From contig NZ_BMVB01000007.1 of the NCBI RefSeq assembly GCF_014650495.1, positions 62,001-126,000 on the forward strand: a stretch of 64,000 nt of DNA, read 5' to 3'. Shown here in pieces: positions 52,157 to 60,849 of this stretch. The notes under the pieces were generated by a model, which ran no database searches, was not told the origin of the DNA, and was given only the letters and a program-made list of their open reading frames with translations. A program made the translations under genes and the position numbers. The stretch's first letter is position 1, and each line of letters begins with the position of its first letter. The stretch comes from Streptomyces cinnamoneus (lineage in GTDB: Bacteria > Actinomycetota > Actinomycetes > Streptomycetales > Streptomycetaceae).

Positions 52157-54697
52157 TCACTGCGCCCCGATCGCCTCCAGCGTGTCGAGCTTCGCCGCCC
52201 GGCGGGCCGGCCAGAGAGCGGCCAGCACGCCGACCGCGAGGGCCAGCAGCAGGAACACCGTGATCCGGCCCCACGGCACGACCATCTGGTACTGCGGGAA
52301 GGACGAGCGCAGCAGGTGCCCGCCGGACCAGGCGAGGAAGACACCGGCCCCGACGCCCAGCACCGCGCCGAACATCGCGATCATCACGGACTCCAGCCGG
52401 ACCATCCGCTTGACCTCGCGCCGGTCCAGGCCGATCGCGCGCAGCATCCCGATCTCCCGGGTCCGCTCGAAGACCGACATGGCCAGGGTGTTGACGACAC
52501 CGATGACGGCGATGACGACGGCCATGCCCAGCAGCCCGTACATCAGGTAGAGGATGTCGTCGATGTTCCCGGCGTCGGCGCGGCGCAGGTCGTCCTGGCT
52601 CTGGACCTTCACGAGCGGGTTGCCGCCGAGCGTCTCCTTGATCTTGGCGGGCAGGTCCTTCGCCCGGCCCGGGGCGGCCTTCAGCAGCACCTGGTCGTCG
52701 CGCACCTTGTCCATGTGCGGGTCCACGAGGGCGGGGGCGGTAAGGACCGAGGACAGCACGTCGTTGTCCCGGTAGACGGCGACGACGCGCGGGGCGGCCT
52801 TCCTGCCGTCGTAGAAGGACATCGGCAGGGTGGCACCGGCCTTCAGGCCCCGGTCCTTCGCGAACGTCTCGGAGACCGCGACGGCGGAGGTGCCGCGGAC
52901 GTCGGACAGCGAGCCGCCGACCATGCGGACGTGCGCCACCTCGGCGATGGCCGCGACGTCCGTGGCGAGGGCGAGCGAGGGGTGGCCGTCCGTCTGGAAG
53001 CCGGTCGTGCGCAGCCCGACGGCCGCGTCGACGCCGGGCTGCCCGGCGAGCGTCCTGGCGATCTCGGGGGAGAGGCCCCGGTAGCTGGACGAGCTGACCT
53101 TGTAGTCGGCGGTCAGGTCCTGCGGGCCCATTTTGTCCATGCCCCGGTCCGCCGAGACGGCGGCCACGGTCAGGCCGGTGATCAGGGTGAGGCCGATCAT
53201 CAGGGCGGACGCGGTGGCGGCGGTGCGGCGTGGGTTGCGCAGCGCGTTCTGACGGGCGAGCTTGCCGCTGACGCCGGAGAGCCGGATGGCGAGCCGTCCG
53301 AAGAGATGGACGAACGGGCGGGAGAGCAGCGGGGCCAGGACGATCACGCCGGCGAGGGTGAGCACCGAGCCCGCCATGGCGTACTGCAGGCCGCTGCTGT
53401 TCTTGAACGTCGTGACGTACAGCATGGTCGCCACGCCGAGGCCGGTGAGCGCTGCGCCGAGGGAGTTGCGCAGCACCAGGCCGCGGGGGGCCGGCGCCTG
53501 GTCGATCGCGGCCAGCGCCTCGACCGGGGCGATCCGCGCGGCCTTGCGGGAGGGCAGCCACGCGGCGAGCACGGTCACCACGACGCCGACTCCGAGGGCG
53601 GTCAGCACGGCCGTCGGCTCGACGACCAGCGGCCCGTCCGGCAGGCTCGCGCCGGTCGCGTTGAGCACCGAGCGCAGGCCGGTGGCCACGCCCAGGCCCA
53701 GGACGAAGCCGGCGGCGGAGGCGGCCAGGCCCAGCAGGCCCGCCTCGATCAGCACCGAGCGCACGACCTGGCGGCGCGAGGCGCCCACGGCCCGCAGCAG
53801 CGCGATCTCCCGGCTGCGCTGGGCGATGAGCATGGTGAAGGTGTTGGCGATGATGAAGACGCCGACGAAGAGGGAGATGCCGGCGAAGACCAGGAGCGTC
53901 TTGCGGATCGAGCTCGTCTGCTCGTCGATCATCCTGGACTCCGTGGCCGCGAGCTGCTTGCCGCTCTGGGCCTCGAAGGACTGCGGCAGCACCCGGCGGA
54001 CCTCGGCGGTCAGCTTCCGCTGGTCGGTGCCGGGGGTCGCGGAGACGACGAGCTCGCTGAACTCGCCGGGCTTGCCGAAGAGCTTCTGCGCGGTCGCGGT
54101 GTCGAACAGGGCGAGGCTGCCGCCCGCGCTGACGCGCGGGTCGTCGGTCCTGGCGATGCCGACGAGCTTCTTGGTCATGACCGGGCCGTCGACGGCGAGC
54201 CGGACGGTGCCGCCGACCTCGGCGCCCGTCTTCCCCGCCGTTCCGGCGTCCAGGACGATCTCGCCCTCGGCGGCGGGGCCCCGGCCCTTGACGATCGGGT
54301 AGCGGCTGTCCTTGCCGTTCGGGCCGGGCACGTAGTTGGCGCCGGTGCTGCCCCACTCGCTGCCGGCGGGGTTGTTCCGCTTGTCCGCGATCACGGCCGC
54401 GCCGCTGACGGACGGGCGGACGGCGGCCACGCCGGGCAGGGCGCGTACGGAGTCGACGACGCGGTCGTCGAGGGGCCGCTCGTCCTTGGCGTCGGTGCCG
54501 GGGCGGCCGCCGCCCGCCGTGACGGAGACGGCGACGTCGTCGAGGCTCTTGGACATCCGGTCGCGGAAGGCGCTGCCGACGGAGTCGCTGAAGACGAGGG
54601 TGCCGGAGACGAAGGCGGTGCCGAGGAGGACCGCGAGCGCGGTCATCATCAGCCGGGTCTTGTGCGCGAGGAGGTTGCGCAGGGCGGTACGGAACAT
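52157..54697 (-). CDS. ABC transporter permease with two FtsX domains
   Basis: This 846-residue membrane protein starts at ATG 54697 (MFRTALRNLLAHKTRLMMTALAV). It has an N-terminal anchor, a large extracellular MacB-type periplasmic-core domain (about 40-240), and a first FtsX helix block (about 265-400: SIRKTLLVFAGISLFVGVFI, REIALLRAVGASRRQVV). A second anchor and extracellular domain follow (from about 485), then a second FtsX block near the C-terminus (REIGMLRAIGLDRREVKRM). With the LolD/MacB-like ATPase upstream it should form a mechanotransmitting ABC complex exporting or extracting a lipid, peptide or wall component. The substrate is unknown. Confidence 0.92.
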   Translation of the reverse strand: MFRTALRNLLAHKTRLMMTALAVLLGTAFVSGTLVFSDSVGSAFRDRMSKSLDDVAVSVTAGGGRPGTDAKDERPLDDRVVDSVRALPGVAAVRPSVSGAAVIADKRNNPAGSEWGSTGANYVPGPNGKDSRYPIVKGRGPAAEGEIVLDAGTAGKTGAEVGGTVRLAVDGPVMTKKLVGIARTDDPRVSAGGSLALFDTATAQKLFGKPGEFSELVVSATPGTDQRKLTAEVRRVLPQSFEAQSGKQLAATESRMIDEQTSSIRKTLLVFAGISLFVGVFIIANTFTMLIAQRSREIALLRAVGASRRQVVRSVLIEAGLLGLAASAAGFVLGLGVATGLRSVLNATGASLPDGPLVVEPTAVLTALGVGVVVTVLAAWLPSRKAARIAPVEALAAIDQAPAPRGLVLRNSLGAALTGLGVATMLYVTTFKNSSGLQYAMAGSVLTLAGVIVLAPLLSRPFVHLFGRLAIRLSGVSGKLARQNALRNPRRTAATASALMIGLTLITGLTVAAVSADRGMDKMGPQDLTADYKVSSSSYRGLSPEIARTLAGQPGVDAAVGLRTTGFQTDGHPSLALATDVAAIAEVAHVRMVGGSLSDVRGTSAVAVSETFAKDRGLKAGATLPMSFYDGRKAAPRVVAVYRDNDVLSSVLTAPALVDPHMDKVRDDQVLLKAAPGRAKDLPAKIKETLGGNPLVKVQSQDDLRRADAGNIDDILYLMYGLLGMAVVIAVIGVVNTLAMSVFERTREIGMLRAIGLDRREVKRMVRLESVMIAMFGAVLGVGAGVFLAWSGGHLLRSSFPQYQMVVPWGRITVFLLLALAVGVLAALWPARRAAKLDTLEAIGAQ

Positions 54698-54747
54698 GTG
54701 GGTGGGTCAGTCCTGGGGTTCGAGGCCGGCGGGGATCAGGGCGCTGG

Positions 54748-55563
54748 TCAGCTCGTACGGCCCTTGGCGTCGAACGCGGGGGTCCGGGGGTTTCCCCCGG
54801 GAAGACGCCGCATGCGGTCCAGGACGGCGTCGGCGGTGGGCTCGCGCAGCTCGTCGACGATGCGGCCGTCGGCGAGGAAGACGACGCGGTCGGCGTAGGA
54901 GGCGGCGACCGCGTCGTGGGTGACCATGACGACGGTCTGCTGGAGCGCCCGCACGGACTCGTGGAGGAAGCCCAGCAGCTCGGCGCCCGAGCGGGAGTCG
55001 AGGTTCCCGGTCGGCTCGTCCGCGAAGATGATCTCGGGCTGGGCGGTGAGCGCACGGGCCACGGCCACGCGCTGCTGCTGGCCGCCGGAGAGCTGGCTGG
55101 GCCGGTGGGCGAGGCGGCCGGAGAGGCCGAGCGTGGCGACGACCTGCTGCAGCCACTGCGGGTCGGGCTTGCGTCCCGCGATGTCCATGGGGAGCGTGAT
55201 GTTCTCCAGGGCGCTGAGCGTCGGCAGCAGGTTGAACGCCTGGAAGACGAAGCCGATCCGGTCCCGGCGCAGTGCGGTGAGCTGTCGGTCGCCGAGCGAG
55301 CCCAGTTCGACGTCGCCGATCCGCGTGGAGCCGGAGGAGATGGTGTCGAGGCCGGCCATGCAGTGCATCAGCGTCGACTTGCCGGAGCCGGAGGGCCCCA
55401 TGATCGCGGTGAACTCGGCCCGGCGGAACTCCACGGAGACCGAGTCCAGCGCGGCCACGCGGGTCTCGCCCTGCCCGTAGACCTTGCTCAGTGCGGTGGC
55501 GCGGGCGGCGACGGCGCCGGAGCGGGGGATGTGGGGGACGGCGTGGGGGGCCGGGTACGACAC
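54748..55563 (-). CDS. ABC transporter ATP-binding protein (MacB/LolD type)
   Basis: The 271-residue ATPase starts at GTG 55563 behind GGAGGAG. It has Walker A GPSGSGKST, Q-loop FVFQAFNLLPT, signature LSGGQQQRVAVARAL, Walker B IIFADEPTGNLDSRSG and switch VTHDAVAASYAD. An N-terminal extension of about 20 residues (PAPHAVPHIPRSGAVAAR) precedes the domain. The cognate FtsX-type permease starts 50 bp downstream. No regulator gene is adjacent. Confidence 0.93.
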   Translation of the reverse strand: MSYPAPHAVPHIPRSGAVAARATALSKVYGQGETRVAALDSVSVEFRRAEFTAIMGPSGSGKSTLMHCMAGLDTISSGSTRIGDVELGSLGDRQLTALRRDRIGFVFQAFNLLPTLSALENITLPMDIAGRKPDPQWLQQVVATLGLSGRLAHRPSQLSGGQQQRVAVARALTAQPEIIFADEPTGNLDSRSGAELLGFLHESVRALQQTVVMVTHDAVAASYADRVVFLADGRIVDELREPTADAVLDRMRRLPGGNPRTPAFDAKGRTS

Positions 55564-55793
55564 GAGGTCTCCTCCGGGAGGGGAACAGTCTGGAACAGGC
55601 GGTCTGGAATAAGCGGTTCCAATTCTTCGGGCGCCGGACCGGCGGGACGTCAGCCGTCAGGCCGGACTTCGGCGTCGCACTCTGAGCCCGTGGTGCCGGT
55701 GGCACGTAGTACCGGAGACGGACGGCGTCCTCCTGAAGATGCACGCAGCTCGAAAGGGTGAAGGGGGCGGCGCGCGCCAGGCCGTCGTTGCTC

Positions 55794-55799
55794 TATGGT
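55794..55799 (+). promoter_or_regulatory. Leaderless -10 box of the toxin-antitoxin operon
   Basis: TATGGT ends 6 nt before the ATG at 55806. No ribosome site lies between. Confidence 0.45.
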
Positions 55800-55805
55800 G
55801 CGGCT

Positions 55806-56090
55806 ATGGACACCACGACGATCCAGGTTCCACGCAAGACCCGTGATCATCTCGCTGAGCTTGCGAAGGATCGCGGCATCACCCTCGGTCAGCTGGTCGA
55901 GGTGCTGGCCGCCGAGCAGCCGACCGCCGCGGAACGTGCCGAGCGGCTCGCCGCCGCCCGCGAGCACGTACGCACGGTGATCGGTCTCGACATCAGCGAC
56001 GAAGAGTTCGATCAGGCGCCGGACATCCTCGGCAACATCTACAAGATCGCAGCAGACAAGGCCAGGGTCGCGCGGAGCGACGCTGCGTGA
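55806..56090 (+). CDS. Ribbon-helix-helix-type antitoxin
   Basis: The 94-residue protein starts at ATG 55806 (MDTTTIQVPRKTRDHLAELAKDRG). The N-terminus has the ribbon-helix-helix pattern: a short strand TTIQVP, then helices around TRDHLAELAKDRGITLGQLVEVLAAE. The acidic C-terminal half probably covers the toxin. It overlaps the PIN-type gene by GTGA. Autoregulation by binding its promoter is typical of the class but no operator was identified. Confidence 0.82.
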   Translation: MDTTTIQVPRKTRDHLAELAKDRGITLGQLVEVLAAEQPTAAERAERLAAAREHVRTVIGLDISDEEFDQAPDILGNIYKIAADKARVARSDAA

Positions 56091-56482
56091 TCATCCTCGA
56101 CACCTCTGCCACGCTCGCCCTCGTGCAGGGACACAAAACCCTCAATCTCCTCGCGGTCAACATGACGCGCACAGGCGACCGGCTGGTCATCCCCGCGCTG
56201 TGTCTCATGCAGGCGGAAGCCGGGGACGTCGGCGCCTCGCGTCGTGCGCTCGGCCTCCCCTGCGTCACTGTCGACAATCTCGGCATGACCGCCGCTGTCA
56301 GCGTCGGCGCGATGATCCGCGACGGCTACGGCGGCCCGGATACCTGCCATGCCTTGTACTGCGCCCTGCCACGAGCCGAATTCACCGGCATGTCGATCCT
56401 CTTGACCGGCAACGGGGACTCCTACCCGCCCGGCGTGGTCACCGTGGACATCGACTCACCCGGCATGCTGGGCCTCGGCTGA
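56087..56482 (+). CDS. PIN-like domain toxin (VapC-type)
   Basis: The 131-residue protein starts at GTG 56087, overlapping the antitoxin stop. The PIN layout is visible: IILDTSATLALV (Asp5), PALCLMQAEAG (conserved Glu), the third acidic position in DTCHALYCAL and the late ILLTGNGDSYPPG. Family members are Mg-dependent RNases that cut tRNA or rRNA. The motif around the third acid is less canonical than usual, so activity is not certain. It lies 10 bp from the convergent MalG-like gene. Confidence 0.8.
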   Translation: MIILDTSATLALVQGHKTLNLLAVNMTRTGDRLVIPALCLMQAEAGDVGASRRALGLPCVTVDNLGMTAAVSVGAMIRDGYGGPDTCHALYCALPRAEFTGMSILLTGNGDSYPPGVVTVDIDSPGMLGLG

Positions 56483-56491
56483 TCCGTTCCT

Positions 56492-57328
56492 TCACCCCTT
56501 GACCGCCCCGCCGAGTGTGAAGCCGTCGCCCATCCTGCGGGCGATGAGTGCGTAGAGAAGAACGACCGGCGTGGAATAGAGGATCGAGAAGGCCGCCAAC
56601 TGCCCGTAGGCAACCTGCCCGTAGTTGCCGAAGAACGTGAAGACGCTGACGGACGCGGGCAGCTGCTCGGGGGAGAGCAACAGCATGAACGGCACGAAGA
56701 AATTGCCCCAGAGCAACGCGAACGAGTAGGTCGACACGACAGCCACGCCGGGCCCCATGAGGGGAAGGACGATGCGGGTAAGCGTCTGGATCCATCCAGC
56801 ACCATCCGTCCAGGCTGCCTCCTCCAAGGACTTCGGTACGCCGTCCATGAAGTTCTTCATCAGCCAGATGGCGAAGGGGAGTTGGGTCGCGGACATGAAG
56901 ACCGCGGTGCCGTACATCGTGTCGATGAGGTCGATCTGCACGAACAGTCCATAGACCGGCACCATGACGGCGGTGATCGGCAGGCACGCGGCGAAGAGAA
57001 GTGTCAGCAGGTACGGGCGGTTGAAACGGGACTGGAAGCGCGACAGGGGATAGGCCGCGAGCGATGCGCATGTGACGGTAAGGACGGTTGCACTACCGCA
57101 CAGTGCCAAGCTGTTGACCATCGGCGTGAAGGTGATGTCGTCCGTCAGCACTGCCGAGAAGTTTTCGAGCGTCGGGCTTTCGGGGACACCCGCCTTAAGG
57201 CCGGCCTTCGAGTCCACGGACGCGAACAGCAGCCACAAGAGTGGTGTGGCAAACGTGGCGACCACGACGAGCAGTGCGGCGTCGGCGGCCAGTCGATTTC
57301 GGGTGCGGCGGGCGAGGAGCGGGCGCAT
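56492..57328 (-). CDS. Sugar ABC importer permease (MalG type), separated from its partners
   Basis: The 278-residue permease starts at ATG 57328 behind GGAGG. Six membrane helices are predicted. The EAA loop EEAAWTDGAGWIQTLTRIVLP contacts the ATPase, and the end (ILYSTPVVLLYALIARRM) is typical of MalG/CUT1 proteins. No binding protein or MalF gene is adjacent. A MalF-like gene and a binding protein on the same strand lie 3.5 kb upstream (60864-63298), where a MalG gene is missing. It is therefore probably the third gene of that operon, displaced by inserted DNA. Confidence 0.88.
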   Translation of the reverse strand: MRPLLARRTRNRLAADAALLVVVATFATPLLWLLFASVDSKAGLKAGVPESPTLENFSAVLTDDITFTPMVNSLALCGSATVLTVTCASLAAYPLSRFQSRFNRPYLLTLLFAACLPITAVMVPVYGLFVQIDLIDTMYGTAVFMSATQLPFAIWLMKNFMDGVPKSLEEAAWTDGAGWIQTLTRIVLPLMGPGVAVVSTYSFALLWGNFFVPFMLLLSPEQLPASVSVFTFFGNYGQVAYGQLAAFSILYSTPVVLLYALIARRMGDGFTLGGAVKG

Positions 57329-57558
57329 GGCACCTCCGGGCGCGACGTGCGCGGACAGCCATGGCGAGCGTAGCGCGCGGCCGAGGCGGGGAGCAGGGGG
57401 CCGGAGGCGCGCGCATGCCTGCCGGGCCGGTGGTGGCTTCGGCGGGCTGGGGACCGCGTCCTGCAGCGGGAGTGGGGTGCGGCCCGGAAGGTCGCCGGCC
57501 CCGGGTACGCCGACGGCCCGGCAGCGCTCGGCTACCGGACCGTTCTGGGGCACGGGTT

Positions 57559-58002
57559 TCAGTTCTTCGGGCAGAGGTTCGCCTGCACCGCGATGAGGAT
57601 CTGCTCGGTTTGCTCGGTGGTGACCTGCGTTGCGCCGGAGAATCGCTTCTGCGTGAGGGACACGACCTTGGCGTGGTCGTTGGGGAACGAGTGGATCGTG
57701 CCGCAGGTGTCGCGGCCACGGCTTACCGCTCTGTCTTCCTTGCCGCCGACGAGCGCGGGTGAGATCGCACTCAGGGCGCGGATGTAGGCGGCCTGTGTGG
57801 CGGCGTCAGGCTTGGGTGGGACGCCGGCGGGGGTGGCGGCGTTCGTGGGTGTCGTCGGCGCAGGGGGTGCTGTGGTGGCGGTCGTCGGGGCCGGCGGTGG
57901 TGTGTTCTCCGAGTCGGTGCTGCCGTCCTTGTCGCTGCCGCATGCGGTGAGGACGGCGGCAGTGAGGGCGACGGCGAGTAAGGCAGTGGTGCGGCGGTTC
58001 AC
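57559..58002 (-). CDS. Lipoprotein with DUF732-like domain
   Basis: The 147-residue precursor starts at GTG 58002 behind GGGGAGAG; an ATG at 58029 is an alternative. The lipobox LTAC (about 17-20) follows a hydrophobic signal (TTALLAVALTAAV). A Thr/Pro/Ala-rich spacer (PPPAPTTATTAPPAPTTPT) leads to a domain of about 75 residues with two Cys (DTCGTIHSF and NLCPKN), as in DUF732 proteins of actinobacteria. It should be anchored to the outer face of the membrane. The function is unknown. It lies between the MalG gene and the duplicated MalG start. Confidence 0.8.
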   Translation of the reverse strand: MNRRTTALLAVALTAAVLTACGSDKDGSTDSENTPPPAPTTATTAPPAPTTPTNAATPAGVPPKPDAATQAAYIRALSAISPALVGGKEDRAVSRGRDTCGTIHSFPNDHAKVVSLTQKRFSGATQVTTEQTEQILIAVQANLCPKN

Positions 58003-58175
58003 GGTGGCTCTCCCCTGGCCAGTGGACATGATCGCCTCATCCTGCGCATGCGAACGTCCCGCCACAAGGGGGGACGGGGCGGGACAGCAGCACGCCCCTC
58101 TTGCTGCGCCCTCGGTGGCTGAGGTGAAGGGGCCCGAAGGGCGGCTCAAGCAGCCTCAGGGCCTCGCTGCCGTGA

Positions 58176-58237
58176 CGGGTGCGACGGTCGGGAAGCGGGC
58201 GCATGGCACCTCCGTACGCGACCACGCGGACGCAGCC
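58176..58237 (-). pseudogene. Duplicated remnant of the malG-type gene start
   Basis: The 62 bp match 57300-57360 with few differences, including the identical run of 19 bases around the start codon and ribosome site. On the minus strand both begin MRPL..RRTR (here MRPLPDRRTR, in the intact gene MRPLLARRTR), but here the frame soon loses any resemblance to a permease. It is a scrap of the transporter gene left by duplication or rearrangement. Confidence 0.6.
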
Positions 58238-58314
58238 GCTCGGAGGGTGGCGCTTGGCGGCCCCGGGCGGCCCGGCTGCGTGCCGGTGCCGTCGGGCCCC
58301 CGGGCCCGGTGCGT

Positions 58315-58737
58315 TCAGCGGGCCGGGGAGTAGATGTGGCCGGCGAATTCGGCGACCTGGGCGTCGGGGAGGTGACGGGCCAGGTCGGCCTCGCTGATCA
58401 TGCCCACCAGGCGCTTGTTCTCGATCACCGGCAGGCGGCGGATGCGGTGGCTCTCCATTTCGTGCAGGACGTCCTCGACGTCGGCGTTCGCGTCGATCCA
58501 GCGCGGGGTGCCCTCGCACAGGTCACCGGCCGTGCACCGGGACGGGTCGTGGCCCTTCGCGAGGCACTTCACCACGATGTCGCGGTCGGTGATGATGCCG
58601 CACAGGCGGCCGTTGTCGTCGCTGACCGGCAGGGCGCCCACATTGAGCATCTGCATCACCTGGGCCGCGCGGGGGAGCGTCTCCTCGCGGGTTATCCACT
58701 GGGCGCCCGGGTGCATGATGTCCTTGGCCTTGGTCAT
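58315..58737 (-). CDS. CBS-domain protein (copy 2 of a tandem pair)
   Basis: The 140-residue protein starts at ATG 58737 (MTKAKDIMHPGAQWITREETLP). Two CBS motifs are present, about 8-62 (MLNVGALPVSDDNGRLCGIITDRDIVV) and 80-130 (MESHRIRRLPVIENKRLVGMISEADLA). Such Bateman modules bind adenine nucleotides and report energy status, often as stress proteins. It is roughly three-quarters identical to the neighbouring copy at 58776-59192 and lies 38 bp downstream of it. Confidence 0.9.
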   Translation of the reverse strand: MTKAKDIMHPGAQWITREETLPRAAQVMQMLNVGALPVSDDNGRLCGIITDRDIVVKCLAKGHDPSRCTAGDLCEGTPRWIDANADVEDVLHEMESHRIRRLPVIENKRLVGMISEADLARHLPDAQVAEFAGHIYSPAR

Positions 58738-58775
58738 GGTCTGCCTCCGGAGGCAGTGCGGTCGGTTCCGCCGGG

Positions 58776-59192
58776 TCAGCGGGCGTAGACCATTTCCGCG
58801 AACTCGGCGATCTGGTCGTCCGTGAGGTGCTGCGCCAGGTCCGCCTCGCTGATCATTCCGACGAGACGCTTGTTCTCGATCACCGGGAGTCGCTTGATCC
58901 GGTGGTTCTCCATCTCGTGCAGGACGTCCTCGACGTCGGCATTGGCGTCGATCCAGCGGGGGGTGCCCTCGCACAGGTCGGCGGCCGTGCACCGCGACGG
59001 GTCGATCCCCTCGGCAATGCACTTCACGACGATGTCGCGGTCGGTGACGATGCCGCACAACCGCTCGTTCTCGTCGGCGACGGGCAGCGCCCCGACGTTC
59101 AGGTCGCGCATCAGCTGGGCCGCGGTGTCCAGCGTCTCCGTCTTGGATATCCACTGGGCGCCGGGGTGCATGATCTCCTTGGCCGTCGTCAT
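58776..59192 (-). CDS. CBS-domain protein (copy 1 of a tandem pair)
   Basis: The 138-residue protein starts at ATG 59192 behind AGGAG (MTTAKEIMHPGAQWISKTETLD). It contains two CBS motifs and CEGTPRWIDANADVEDVLHEM, identical in both copies. Differences cluster in the N-terminal linker (TETLDTAAQLMRD versus EETLPRAAQVMQM) and in the last ten residues. It was probably produced by tandem duplication and is co-transcribed with the second copy. Confidence 0.9.
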   Translation of the reverse strand: MTTAKEIMHPGAQWISKTETLDTAAQLMRDLNVGALPVADENERLCGIVTDRDIVVKCIAEGIDPSRCTAADLCEGTPRWIDANADVEDVLHEMENHRIKRLPVIENKRLVGMISEADLAQHLTDDQIAEFAEMVYAR

Positions 59193-59394
59193 GGTCCGTC
59201 TCCTGCCTTCCGAGTGCGTGGGGGTGCCGTGCCTCTCTGATGGCACTCTCATCGTCTCCCCTCACCCTGGCCCGCGGCTATCGGAGGCACACTCCGTTCA
59301 CGGGTGTCGGTCGTGCCGGGCGCGTGTCAGTGGCCGGTGCCAGACTGAATGTCGCCGGGGAAACCCGGCCGGACCGTCGAAGGGGCACATCACC

Positions 59395-60201
59395 ATGCTC
59401 ACTACAGACTTTGTCGCCGGCTCTCCTTGTTGGCTCGACCTCGGCAGCCCGAACGTGGAGGGCGCCGTCGACTTCTACAGCGACGTCTTCGGCTGGGACC
59501 ACCAGTCCGCGGGCCCGGAGGCGGGCGGTTACGGGGTCTTCCGCAAGGACGGCAGGGACGTCGCGGCCCTCGGCCCGCTCACGGAAGAGGGCGCGAGCTC
59601 GGCCTGGACGGTGTACTTCCGGACCCTCGACGCGGACGCCACGGCCAAGGCGGCCGAGCAGGGCGGTGCCACGGTGCGGGTGGCGCCGTTCGACGTGACG
59701 GACGCCGGGCGGATGGCCTGCCTCACCGATCCGTGCGGCGCGGAGTTCGCCGTCTGGCAGCCGGGCACCGTCAAGGGCCTGCAGACGGTCACCGAGCCGG
59801 GTTCGCTGTGCTGGACGGAGCTCCACACCTCCGACCCCACGGCGGCCAAGGCGTTCTACCGCGGCATCTTCGGCTGGCGCTCGGAGGACGTCAAGGTCCC
59901 CGGCATGACGTACACGGTCCTGTCCACCGCGGCCGGCGAGGACCAGCAGCGGGCCTCCTTCGGCGGCGTCGTCCCCTTCCGCGAGCCTGCCGACAAGCCG
60001 CACTGGCTGCCGTACTTCGAGGTCCCCGACGTCGACCAGGTCGTCGCCCTGACGGAGGGCAACGGCGGATCCGTCATCATGCCGGCCGCCGACGCCCCCG
60101 ACATCGGACGCATGGCCTGGCTGGCGGACCCGTACGGTGCGGCCTTCGCGGTGATCAAGAGCGTGACGCCCCCGGCGGAGCCGGCGCCCTCGGCGGGCTG
60201 A
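59395..60201 (+). CDS. VOC (glyoxalase/dioxygenase superfamily) protein with two domains
   Basis: The 268-residue protein starts at ATG 59395 behind GAAGGGG. It contains two consecutive VOC modules, 1-125 (PCWLDLGSPNVEGAVDFYSDVFGW, ACLTDPCGAEFAVWQPG) and 135-258 (LCWTELHTSDPTAAKAFYRGIFGW, AWLADPYGAAFAVIK). Most metal-ligand positions are not His or Glu, as is usual in the hydroxylase-like subgroup annotated in antibiotic clusters. The substrate is unknown. It is monocistronic. Confidence 0.87.
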   Translation: MLTTDFVAGSPCWLDLGSPNVEGAVDFYSDVFGWDHQSAGPEAGGYGVFRKDGRDVAALGPLTEEGASSAWTVYFRTLDADATAKAAEQGGATVRVAPFDVTDAGRMACLTDPCGAEFAVWQPGTVKGLQTVTEPGSLCWTELHTSDPTAAKAFYRGIFGWRSEDVKVPGMTYTVLSTAAGEDQQRASFGGVVPFREPADKPHWLPYFEVPDVDQVVALTEGNGGSVIMPAADAPDIGRMAWLADPYGAAFAVIKSVTPPAEPAPSAG

Positions 60202-60232
60202 CGTCCGGGCGCGCCTCTGCCCCCCCCGGGGG

Positions 60233-60409
60233 CTACGCGTCGGCCTTGACGCTCGCCAGTAGGGCCCGCAGCCGGTGCGGGGTGGTCCGGATGACGGTGC
60301 CGGGGGTGTCGCTCTCGCGTATGAGGACGCGCCCCATGGAGTCGGCAAGTTCTACGCACTCGACGGCATCCGTCGAAAACGACGATTTTTGCCAGCGGAT
60401 TTCCGACAT
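60233..60409 (-). CDS. DUF397 small protein (58 residues)
   Basis: It starts at ATG 60409 and ends at TAG 60235-60233. The protein reads MSEIRWQKSSFSTDAVECVE, then LADSMGRVLIRESDTPGTV, then RTTPHRLRALLASVKADA, a complete DUF397 protein. Its usual partner, an Scr1-type regulator, should end just upstream on the same strand; only a C-terminal fragment of it remains (60419-60613). The gene is intact but probably orphaned. Confidence 0.85.
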   Translation of the reverse strand: MSEIRWQKSSFSTDAVECVELADSMGRVLIRESDTPGTVIRTTPHRLRALLASVKADA

Positions 60410-60418
60410 GTCGTGCCT

Positions 60419-60613
60419 TCACAGTTCTGCGACGATGCTGCAGACGAGGTCGCGCGTGTCGCTCGGGCTGAGGGAAAGCTCTTCGGTGCGGTCAAGGATA
60501 GTCCGGTAGTCGGACAAGTGGGCGGGCGCGTCGAGCAGGGCGCTTCCCTGGGCCACATCCAGGTGGACTGTGTCCAGTTGAGGAACTGTGCCGACAGCGT
60601 AGAACGTGGACGT
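60419..60613 (-). pseudogene. C-terminal fragment of an Scr1/DUF5753 regulator
   Basis: About 64 residues remain: STFYAVGTVPQLDTVHLDVA, GSALLDAPAHLSDYRTILDR and TEELSLSPSDTRDLVCSIVA. These correspond to the last quarter of the DUF5753 domain (full regulators have about 270-290 residues). Upstream of base about 60613 the frame changes to sequence belonging to an oppositely oriented gene fragment. The helix-turn-helix part is gone. Confidence 0.7.
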
Positions 60614-60618
60614 TCCGG

Positions 60619-60849
60619 ATGACCGTCCACGGGGACCGGGTCGTCGTAGCCGTACGGGACGACGACCCGGCCCGGCGGCCGTATCACCGTCAGGCCGGTC
60701 CCGACGAGGAAAGCGGCAGGGGGCTGATGCTCGTGCGCAATATTTCCTGCGAGTCGGGGGTGACCTTGGTCTGGGACGGGCTCGACTTGACCGGTAAGCG
60801 TGTCTGGTTCGTTCTGCGCGAGCAGGAGTCCTGCCTGGCACCGGCATAG
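60619..60849 (+). pseudogene. C-terminal fragment of an ATP-binding (HATPase, anti-sigma-type) protein
   Basis: The 76-residue open frame (ATG 60619) contains GDRVVVAVRDDDPARRPYHR and ESGRGLMLVRNISCESGVTL. This matches the second half of the small Streptomyces HATPase_c proteins: the VxVRDxDP G1-box region and the SGRGLxLV G2 box. The N-box half with the Mg-binding Asn is missing. It has no ribosome site. It abuts the DUF5753 fragment head-to-head. Confidence 0.65.

Noticed and set aside
51978..55055. A 1025-codon minus-strand frame overlapping the FtsX permease in another frame
   Set aside because: Arg/Pro/Gly-rich product. The frame with FtsX and MacB motifs is the real one.
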